From contig CAZIGW010000245.1 in assembly GCA_964538565.1 (NCBI GenBank), forward strand, positions 1 through 6,213: 6,213 bases of DNA. The letters run 5' to 3'. This stretch comes from CAYVBN01 sp964538565. GTDB lineage: Bacteria > Pseudomonadota > Alphaproteobacteria > Rhizobiales > Xanthobacteraceae. Shown here one piece after another: positions 1 through 6,213 of the stretch. Under the pieces are notes generated by a model. That model searched no databases. It saw only the letters and a program-made list of their open reading frames with translations, and had not been told where the DNA came from. The stretch's first letter is position 1. Each line of letters starts with the position of its first letter. The translations under genes and the position numbers were made by a program.

Positions 1-762
1 TCTTCAGCAGGATGGCGGCGAGGATCACCGAGCCCGCGGTCGGCGCCTCGACGTGCGCGTCGGGCAGCCAGGTGTGCACCGGCCACATCGGCATCTTGAC
101 CGCGAAGGAGGCGAAGAACGCGAGCCACGCCCAGGTCTGTAGGCCGAGCGGGAATGGATGGCGCAGCAGCGCGACGATGTCGGTCGTGCCCGCATCCCAG
201 TACATCGCCATGATGGCGAGCAGCATCAGCACCGAGCCGAGCAGCGTGTAGAGGAAGAACTTGAAGCTCGCGTAGACGCGGCGCGGACCGCCCCAGATGC
301 CGATGATGAGGAACATCGGGATCAGGCCGCCTTCGAAGAACAGGTAGAACAGCACGAGGTCGAGCGCCGAGAAGGTGCCGACCATCAGGGTCTCGAGCGC
401 GAGGAACGCGATCATGTATTCCTTCACGCGCTTCTCGATCGCCTGGAAGCTGGCGATGATGCAGATCGGCATCAGCGCCGTCGTCAGGATCACGAACGGC
501 AGCGAGATGCCGTCGACGCCCAGGTGGTAGGTGATCGAGCCGCCGAGCCAGCGGCCCTTCTCGACGAACTGGAACTCCGGCGAAGACGGGTCGAAGCGCC
601 ACACGAGCACGAGCGAGACCGCGAAGGTGACGAGCGTCGTCCACAGCGCGACCCAGCGCGCGTTGCGCCGCCCCGCCTCGTCGTCGCCGGGCAACAGCAT
701 GATGAACAGCGCGCCGACGAGCGGCAGGAAGGTCGTCACGGAGAGGATCGGCCAGCTCACCA

Positions 763-763
<1 letters not shown>
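1..763 (-). CDS. nuoM: NADH-quinone oxidoreductase subunit M (ND4 homologue), N-terminal part (partial, 3' end outside window)
   Basis: NuoM is the middle-distal antiporter-like proton pump, adjacent to NuoL in the membrane arm. The first 254 residues are present and the frame is open at base 1. I translated it by hand from ATG 763 (MVSWPILSVTTFLPLVGALF). Key residues are Glu144 in FYLFFEGGLIPMFLIIG (same number as E. coli), Lys223 in FAVKMPMWPVHTWLPDAHVE (E. coli Lys234) and Lys254 in AAILLK (E. coli Lys265), the last residue in the window. Helix 1 (about 5-23) and helix 2 (about 36-55) are followed by the usual periplasmic loop ending in YHLGVDGISLP. The ATG overlaps the nuoL stop (TGATG), and the G-run at the end of nuoL is the likely ribosome binding region, so M is probably coupled to L. 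nuoN should follow outside the window. Confidence 0.97.
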
Positions 764-2859
<2,096 letters not shown>

Positions 2860-2866
2860 CCCCGGT

Positions 2867-2872
2867 TCCTCA
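2867..2872 (-). promoter_or_regulatory. nuoL ribosome binding site overlapping the nuoK stop
   Basis: TGAGGA on the minus strand combines the nuoK stop TGA with a GAGGA Shine-Dalgarno core, 7 nt before the nuoL ATG at 2859. The geometry is identical to the nuoH-nuoI junction, including the 10-bp gap between stop and start. Confidence 0.8.
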
Positions 2873-3175
2873 GCCCTTCATCAGATTGATGTCCTCGACC
2901 GCGATCGACCCGCGATTGCGGAAGAAGACGACCAGGATGGCGAGCCCGATGGCGGCCTCCGAGGCCGCAACCGTCAGCACGAAGAGCGCGAACACCTGGC
3001 CGACAAGATCGCCGAGGAAGGCCGAGAACGCCACCAGGTTGATGTTCACGCTGAGCAGGATCAGCTCGATCGACATCAGGATGATGATGACGTTCTTCCG
3101 GTTCATGAAGATGCCGAAGATGCCGAGCGTGAACAGGATCGCGCCGACCGTGAGATAGTGCCCGAGACCGATCAT
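2870..3175 (-). CDS. nuoK: NADH-quinone oxidoreductase subunit K (ND4L homologue)
   Basis: NuoK is a three-helix membrane subunit. It contributes the intramembrane carboxylates that continue the E-channel from NuoH/NuoJ towards the antiporter-like subunits. The product is 101 residues, the exact usual length, with helices at about 5-24, 29-48 and 60-85. The two key glutamates are present: Glu37 in LMSIELIL and Glu73 in AASEAAIG, corresponding to E. coli Glu36 and Glu72. The start ATG 3175 follows the nuoJ stop by 3 bp, with AGGGGA inside the end of nuoJ, 8 nt upstream. Its own stop overlaps the nuoL Shine-Dalgarno sequence. Confidence 0.98.
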   Translation of the reverse strand: MIGLGHYLTVGAILFTLGIFGIFMNRKNVIIILMSIELILLSVNINLVAFSAFLGDLVGQVFALFVLTVAASEAAIGLAILVVFFRNRGSIAVEDINLMKG

Positions 3176-3178
3176 GGC

Positions 3179-3784
3179 TCAGATCCCCTGACCGGGCCGC
3201 ACGTGGCGGATCTCGATGGCGGTCGCCTTCGAGCGCGCCACCTGTTCGGCGATCACCTGCCGCCTGACCTTTTCGCGATGGCGCAGGGTAAGCACGATCG
3301 CGCCGATCATCGCCACCAGCAGCACGAGGCCCGCGGCCTCGAAGAAATAGGCGTAGCGCGTGTAGAGCACGAGCCCGAGCGCCTCCGTGTTGGTGACCGA
3401 CGGCGTCGGCGCGGCGATCGTCTTCGGCACGCCCGGTCCGACCGCCCAGGAACCGACCACGAGCAGAAGTTCGACCAGAAACACGACGCCGACGAGCGCC
3501 CCGATCGGCAGGTAGTCAAGGAACCCGCGTCGCAGCGTGGCAAAATCAACGTCGAGCATCATCACCACGAACAGGAACAGCACCGCGACCGCGCCGACGT
3601 ACACCACGACCAGGATCATCGCCAGGAATTCGGCCCCGAGCAGCACGAACAGGCCGGCAGCGTTGACGAAGGCGAGGATGAGAAACAGCACGGAGTGCAC
3701 GGGGTTGCGCGCAGCGATGACCATCACGGCGGATGCCACGCAGACCCCGGCGAACAGATAGAAGAATGCGGCCGCGAGTATCAT
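3179..3784 (-). CDS. nuoJ: NADH-quinone oxidoreductase subunit J (ND6 homologue)
   Basis: NuoJ is a small membrane subunit next to NuoH and NuoK. Its third helix takes part in the conformational coupling between quinone chemistry and the proton pumps. The product is 201 residues with five predicted membrane helices: about 2-22, 29-49, 54-76, 91-112 and 147-167. The signature stretch GAEFLAMILVVVYVGAVAVL (about residues 50-69), with Glu52, Tyr62 and the glycine behind it, is the conserved helix 3. The hydrophilic C-terminal tail of about 35 residues is basic (RHREKVRRQ). ATG 3784 gives the family N-terminus MILAAAFFYLFAG, with AGGGA 6 nt before the start. Upstream lies the 222-bp gap; downstream nuoK starts after 3 bp, so J and K are probably translated together. 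Confidence 0.97.
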   Translation of the reverse strand: MILAAAFFYLFAGVCVASAVMVIAARNPVHSVLFLILAFVNAAGLFVLLGAEFLAMILVVVYVGAVAVLFLFVVMMLDVDFATLRRGFLDYLPIGALVGVVFLVELLLVVGSWAVGPGVPKTIAAPTPSVTNTEALGLVLYTRYAYFFEAAGLVLLVAMIGAIVLTLRHREKVRRQVIAEQVARSKATAIEIRHVRPGQGI

Positions 3785-3799
3785 CCCCTGTCCCTGCCC

Positions 3800-3825
3800 G
3801 ACGCCGCGCCGCCCGGCGCGCCGTC
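3800..3825 (-). other. Strong stem-loop just upstream of the nuoJ ribosome binding site
   Basis: GACG pairs with CGTC, and CGCGCC pairs with GGCGCG, around a 4-nt GGGC loop on the minus strand. The only flaw is one unpaired G opposite G between the two segments. The stem ends at 3800, and the nuoJ Shine-Dalgarno (GGGCAGGGACAGGGG, 3799-3785) lies immediately downstream, outside the stem and before ATG 3784. The placement would leave the ribosome binding site single-stranded. Whether it matters for expression is inference. Confidence 0.45.
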
Positions 3826-3842
3826 AATTGCGACCGCCGCCG

Positions 3843-3860
3843 CGCACGCGCCTGCGTGCG
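3843..3860 (-). other. GC-rich stem-loop in the nuoI-nuoJ gap
   Basis: CGCACGC and GCGTGCG form perfect 7-bp arms around a 4-nt loop (AGGC on the minus strand). A stem of this size is not rare in DNA of this composition, so a function is uncertain. It is listed because it is one of several in a short non-coding stretch. Confidence 0.4.
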
Positions 3861-3943
3861 GACGACGGCCTTGTTGCCAGCCCGGAGCTGCGCCCTTGCG
3901 CCGCGCCGCTCCGCCCTGCCGCCGGCCGGATCCCGACCCGCGG

Positions 3944-3980
3944 CCGAAAAACCTGCGTCTTTTCGGGCCCATGCTCTAGC
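3944..3980 (-). repeat. Fragment resembling an alphaproteobacterial palindromic intergenic repeat
   Basis: On the minus strand the sequence begins GCTAGAGCATGGGCCCGAAA and continues to TTTTTCGG. CCGAAAA (3966-3960) and TTTTCGG (3950-3944) form a 7-bp stem around a 9-nt loop. From memory, TAGAGCATG...CCGAAAAG...TTTTCGG is the left half and core of a palindromic element scattered between genes in Bradyrhizobium, Rhodopseudomonas and relatives. The right-hand half (the mirrored CATGCTC) is not present, so this copy looks degenerate. The assignment rests on recall of the motif, not on a search. Confidence 0.5.
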
Positions 3981-4002
3981 CTGCGCATACCGTCGCGTCC
4001 AT

Positions 4003-4020
4003 CGCCCTAGCGATAGGGCG
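4003..4020 (-). other. Perfect stem-loop spanning the nuoI stop codon
   Basis: The minus strand reads CGCCCTA-TCGC-TAGGGCG: 7-bp perfect arms with a 4-nt loop. The second arm begins with the TAG stop of nuoI. The next bases (ATGGACGCG) contain no T-run, so it does not look like a rho-independent terminator. A role in 3'-end protection or in processing of the mRNA is possible but unproven. The repeat itself is read directly from the sequence. Confidence 0.6.
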
Positions 4021-4495
4021 CGTCGAGCGCGATGTTCTTTGCGATCTCCCGTTCCCAACGGTCGCCGTTCGCCAGCAGCCGCTCCTTGTCGTAGTAGAGT
4101 TCCTCCCGCGTCTCGGTCGCGAACTCGAAGTTGGGCCCCTCGACGATGGCATCGACCGGACAGGCCTCCTGGCACAGCCCGCAGTAGATGCACTTGACCA
4201 TGTCGATGTCGTAGCGCGTCGTCCGGCGCGTGCCGTCGTTGCGGCGCGGCCCCGCCTCGATGGTGATCGCCTGCGCCGGGCAGATCGCCTCGCACAGCTT
4301 GCAGGCGATGCAGCGCTCTTCCCCGTTCGGATAGCGCCGCAACGCGTGCTCGCCGCGGAAGCGCGGCGAGATCGGGTTCTTCTCGAACGGATAGTTGATC
4401 GTCGCCTTCGGCTTGAAGAAGTAGCGCAACGACAGGACGGTCGCTTCGACGAACTCCTTGAGGAACAGCGCGCGCGCAGACTGGTCGAGTTTCAT
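4007..4495 (-). CDS. nuoI: NADH-quinone oxidoreductase subunit I (8Fe ferredoxin-type)
   Basis: NuoI is a small peripheral-arm subunit that binds the two [4Fe-4S] clusters N6a and N6b and passes electrons from NuoG towards cluster N2 and quinone. The product is 162 residues, the usual size. An N-terminal membrane-surface helix (about residues 5-25, ALFLKEFVEATVLSLRYFF) is followed by two ferredoxin motifs: CIACKLCEAICP with Cys62, 65, 68 and 72, and CIYCGLCQEACP with Cys102, 105, 108 and 112. All eight ligands are present. I chose ATG 4495 (MKLDQSARALF) because TGAGGA, overlapping the nuoH stop, sits 7 nt upstream. An in-frame ATG at 4540 would overlap nuoH and add 15 atypical residues. The TAG stop (4009-4007) sits inside a perfect inverted repeat and is followed by the only long gap in the operon. 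Confidence 0.97.
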   Translation of the reverse strand: MKLDQSARALFLKEFVEATVLSLRYFFKPKATINYPFEKNPISPRFRGEHALRRYPNGEERCIACKLCEAICPAQAITIEAGPRRNDGTRRTTRYDIDMVKCIYCGLCQEACPVDAIVEGPNFEFATETREELYYDKERLLANGDRWEREIAKNIALDAPYR

Positions 4496-4502
4496 GATGC
4501 GA

Positions 4503-4508
4503 TCCTCA
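4503..4508 (-). promoter_or_regulatory. nuoI ribosome binding site overlapping the nuoH stop
   Basis: The minus strand reads TGAGGA, in which the TGA is the nuoH stop and GAGGA is the Shine-Dalgarno core, 7 nt before ATG 4495. This fixes the nuoI start. The same arrangement occurs at the nuoK-nuoL junction. Confidence 0.8.
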
Positions 4509-5531
4509 CTTCGGCGCGAGCCCGGCGAACTGCAGGACACCGGCGACGATCGCCACCATCGCCAGCGACAAGGGCAGGAACACCTTCCAGCCCAGCCGCA
4601 TGAGCTGATCGTAGCGGTAGCGCGGCACGAACGCCTTCACCATCGCGAACATGAAGAAGACGAGCAGCGCCTTGAGCACGAACCAGACGACCCCGGGAAT
4701 CCAGGTGAACGGCGGCACCGGGAACGGCGGCAGCCATCCGCCCATGAACAGGATGGTGCACATGGCGCACATGGTGCCGATCGCCACGTACTCGCCGAGC
4801 ATGAACATCATGTACGGGGTCGAGCCATATTCGACCATGAATCCGGCGACGAGCTCGGACTCCGCTTCGACGAGGTCGAACGGCGGCCGGTTGGTCTCGG
4901 CGAGCGCCGAGACGAAGAACACGATGAACATCGGGAACAGCGGCAGCCAGAACCAGCCGAACAGGCCGAAGCGGCCGTTCTGCGCCTCGACGATGTCGCT
5001 GAGATTGAGCGAGCCCACGCACAGCAGCACCGTGATGATGACGAAGCCGATCGAGACCTCGTACGACACCATCTGCGCCGCCGAGCGCAGCGCCGCCAGG
5101 AACGGATATTTCGAGTTCGACGCCCAGCCGGCCATGATGATGCCGTACACGCCGAGCGAGGAGATGGCGAAGATGTAGAGGATGCCGACGTTGAGGTTGG
5201 CGATCACCCAGCCGGCGTCGACCGGGATCACCGCCCAGGCGGCGAGCGCGAGCACGCAGCTCACGAGCGGCGCGAGCAGGAAGACGCCCTTGTTGGCTCC
5301 CGCCGGGATGATCGGCTCCTTGAGCACGAACTTGAGCAGGTCGGCGAACGACTGGAACAACCCCCATGGACCGACCACGTTCGGACCGCGGCGGATCTGC
5401 ACCGCCGCCCAGATCTTGCGGTCGGCGTAGAGCACGTAGGCGATGGCCACGAGCAGCACGACGAGCAGGAGCAAGCTCTCGGCCACCATGATGATCAGCG
5501 GCCACAGCGTGTTGGTCCAGATCTCGGCCAT
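4506..5531 (-). CDS. nuoH: NADH-quinone oxidoreductase subunit H (ND1 homologue)
   Basis: NuoH is the membrane subunit at the junction of the two arms. It forms much of the quinone chamber and the start of the E-channel that links quinone reduction to proton pumping. The ORF gives 341 residues, a normal length, with about eight membrane helices. Landmarks are DRKIWAAVQIRRGPN (residues about 37-51), the conserved SYEVSIG (Glu158), the acidic cytoplasmic loop ALAETNRPPFDLVEAESEL with Glu212, Arg215, Glu222, Glu224 and Glu226 (the ND1 signature), Glu234, and PRYRYDQLMRLGWK near the C-terminus. I chose ATG 5531 (MAEIWTNTLW) because it matches the family N-terminus and has GGAG 8 nt upstream. A GTG at 5540 in GTGA overlap with the nuoG stop is in frame and possible, adding three residues. 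A longer start at 5585 would overlap nuoG by 49 bp and add an Arg/Gly-rich tail foreign to the family. The stop lies 10 bp before nuoI. Confidence 0.97.
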   Translation of the reverse strand: MAEIWTNTLWPLIIMVAESLLLLVVLLVAIAYVLYADRKIWAAVQIRRGPNVVGPWGLFQSFADLLKFVLKEPIIPAGANKGVFLLAPLVSCVLALAAWAVIPVDAGWVIANLNVGILYIFAISSLGVYGIIMAGWASNSKYPFLAALRSAAQMVSYEVSIGFVIITVLLCVGSLNLSDIVEAQNGRFGLFGWFWLPLFPMFIVFFVSALAETNRPPFDLVEAESELVAGFMVEYGSTPYMMFMLGEYVAIGTMCAMCTILFMGGWLPPFPVPPFTWIPGVVWFVLKALLVFFMFAMVKAFVPRYRYDQLMRLGWKVFLPLSLAMVAIVAGVLQFAGLAPK

Positions 5532-5536
5532 GCTCG

Positions 5537-5543
5537 TCACTCC
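5537..5543 (-). promoter_or_regulatory. nuoH ribosome binding site overlapping the nuoG stop
   Basis: On the minus strand GGAG (5543-5540) runs directly into the nuoG TGA (5539-5537), and the nuoH ATG follows after CGAGC. The spacing from GGAG to ATG is 8 nt. This supports ATG 5531 as the nuoH start and implies that translation ending on nuoG feeds nuoH. The GTG embedded here (5540-5538) is the only credible alternative start. Confidence 0.75.
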
Positions 5544-6213
5544 GCCGCGGCCGCCGCCGCGCGCCGGCCGGCAAGCGCCGAGCACTCGGCCATCACGGCC
5601 GAGGCCCGGGCAATCGGGTTGGTGAGGTAGAAGTCGGTCACGGCCGAACGCAACGGCGCCTTGTCGGGCGTGCCGCCGCGCGCCGCAAGCTGCGCGATCG
5701 CCGCGGGATCGGCGGCTTCGACCCGGTCGATGCGCTGAAGGTGCGGATGAGCCCTGAACAGGGCGGCGCGCAGGGCCGAAAGCGAGTCATAGGGCAGCCG
5801 ATGCTTCAGCACGTCCGAAAGCGCGCGCAGGATCGCCCAGTCCTCGCGCGCGTCGCCCGGCGGAAACCCGGCGCGGGCGGCCATCTGCACGCGTCCCTCG
5901 GTGTTGACGTAGATCGCGGATTTTTCCGTGTAGGTGGCCCCCGGCAGGACCACGTCGGCGCGCTGTGCGCCGCGATCTCCGTGGGTGCCGAGATAGACCA
6001 CGAAGGCGCTCGGCGCGATCCCGATCTCGTCGGCGCCCAGCAGGAACAGGAGATCGAGCGTACCATAGGCCGCCATCTCGGCCGCCTTGAGGCCGCCCTC
6101 GCCCGGCACGAAGCCGATATCGAGCCCGCCGACACGCGAAGCGGCCGCGTGCAGGACACAGAAGCCGTTCCAGCCCTCCTTCACGGCGCCGAGATCGACC
6201 GCGGCCTTGGCGG
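5537..6213 (-). CDS. nuoG: NADH-quinone oxidoreductase subunit G, C-terminal part (partial, 5' end outside window)
   Basis: NuoG is the large Fe-S subunit of the complex I peripheral arm. It carries electrons from the NADH/FMN end towards the quinone-proximal clusters. Only the last 224 residues are here. The reading frame stays open to the window edge (codons from 6211, two extra bases at 6212-6213), so the start and the N-terminal Fe-S cysteine motifs lie upstream. What is visible is the end of the molybdopterin-oxidoreductase-like domain: a LLFLLGADEIG stretch (about 6046-6014), a GTHGD motif, ADVVLPGATYTEKS and YVNTEGRVQ, followed by the C-terminal NuoG-type tail (PPGDAREDWAILRALSDVL). 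The protein ends in an Ala-rich stretch (GRRAAAAAAE). The TGA stop is 5 bp before nuoH, and its last codons supply the nuoH ribosome binding site. Usual partners that read SGTYVN are replaced by SAIYVN here (5919-5902). Identification is firm from family motifs and operon position. Confidence 0.96.
   Translation of the reverse strand, partial: AKAAVDLGAVKEGWNGFCVLHAAASRVGGLDIGFVPGEGGLKAAEMAAYGTLDLLFLLGADEIGIAPSAFVVYLGTHGDRGAQRADVVLPGATYTEKSAIYVNTEGRVQMAARAGFPPGDAREDWAILRALSDVLKHRLPYDSLSALRAALFRAHPHLQRIDRVEAADPAAIAQLAARGGTPDKAPLRSAVTDFYLTNPIARASAVMAECSALAGRRAAAAAAE

Larger units (their letters stand above)
3785..4006 (-). other. nuoI-nuoJ intergenic gap with several inverted repeats
   Basis: This is 222 bp of non-coding DNA in an operon whose other junctions are 10 bp or less. 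It is very GC-rich except for a short patch of A and T runs at 3944-3966. I see four inverted repeats of 7-10 bp touching or inside it (4003-4020, 3944-3966, 3843-3860, 3800-3825). None is followed by a T-run in the direction of transcription, so I see no intrinsic terminator. I found no convincing promoter. A 63-codon frame (3972-3781) crosses it but starts inside a repeat-like sequence and has Arg/Gly/Ala-rich content typical of chance frames in such DNA. The gap most likely acts as an mRNA spacer or leader for nuoJ; that is inference. Confidence 0.8.

Noticed and set aside
3822..3827. TTGACG on the minus strand as a possible -35 element for nuoJ
   Set aside because: No -10-like hexamer is found at a suitable distance; the following bases are almost pure G+C and the site overlaps a hairpin.
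3781..3972. 63-codon minus-strand frame in the nuoI-nuoJ gap, overlapping the nuoJ start
   Set aside because: Its ATG lies in the repeat-like sequence and has no clear Shine-Dalgarno. The product is Arg/Gly/Ala-rich as expected by chance, although the TGA/ATG overlap with nuoJ made it tempting.
4003..4020. The nuoI stop-codon hairpin as an intrinsic terminator
   Set aside because: No T-run follows in the direction of transcription, and terminating here would separate the essential nuoJ-N genes from the operon.
3546..4295. 249-codon minus-strand frame across the 3' half of nuoI and the 5' half of nuoJ
   Set aside because: Out of frame with both genes, and its Arg-rich translation shows no family features. 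nuoI and nuoJ are intact in their own frames.
4496..4540. Longer NuoI start at ATG 4540
   Set aside because: It would overlap the end of nuoH and add 15 residues not seen in the family. ATG 4495 has a well-placed Shine-Dalgarno and a standard N-terminus.
5532..5585. Longer NuoH start at 5585
   Set aside because: It adds an 18-residue Arg/Gly-rich extension inside nuoG. ATG 5531 matches the family start and has GGAG upstream.
4458..5630. 390-codon open frame on the plus strand opposite nuoH
   Set aside because: Antisense shadow of nuoH, with a His/Asp/Glu/Arg-rich product and no recognisable domain.

Overview
The window is a continuous stretch of a respiratory complex I operon (proton-translocating NADH:quinone oxidoreductase, NDH-1). 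All seven genes lie on the minus strand. In transcription order, from high to low coordinates, they are the 3' part of nuoG (6213-5537), nuoH (5531-4506), nuoI (4495-4007), nuoJ (3784-3179), nuoK (3175-2870), nuoL (2859-763) and the 5' part of nuoM (763-1). The order is the standard bacterial one, and nuoN would be expected just beyond base 1. The DNA is GC-rich (about two-thirds G+C by eye). The protein sequences match, from memory, those of Alphaproteobacteria of the order Hyphomicrobiales (Rhizobiales), most like the Bradyrhizobium/Rhodopseudomonas/Xanthobacteraceae side. The organism assignment is an inference from protein character, not a database result.

The genes are tightly packed. 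nuoG-nuoH are 5 bp apart, nuoH-nuoI 10 bp, nuoJ-nuoK 3 bp and nuoK-nuoL 10 bp, and nuoL-nuoM overlap as TGATG. Shine-Dalgarno sequences sit in, or overlap the stop codon of, the preceding gene. The one break is a 222-bp non-coding gap between nuoI and nuoJ (3785-4006). It holds several inverted repeats and what looks like a decayed copy of a palindromic repeat common in alphaproteobacterial genomes.

Functionally, NuoG (peripheral arm, Fe-S and molybdopterin-oxidoreductase-like fold) and NuoI (two 4Fe-4S clusters, N6a/N6b) carry electrons towards quinone. NuoH forms the quinone-chamber and E-channel subunit at the arm junction. NuoJ and NuoK form the central proton-path link. NuoL and NuoM are two of the three antiporter-like proton pumps. 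The catalytic and proton-path residues that can be checked are all present and no gene is broken, so this reads as a working core metabolic operon.

I found no mobile element, CRISPR array, RNA gene or defence system, and no new multi-gene system. The points worth a second look are small-scale: a roughly 50-residue His/Pro/Gly-rich insertion near the N-terminus of NuoL, a perfect 22-bp palindrome at the edge of that insertion, the structured nuoI-nuoJ gap, and a 23-bp identity between nuoL and nuoM.
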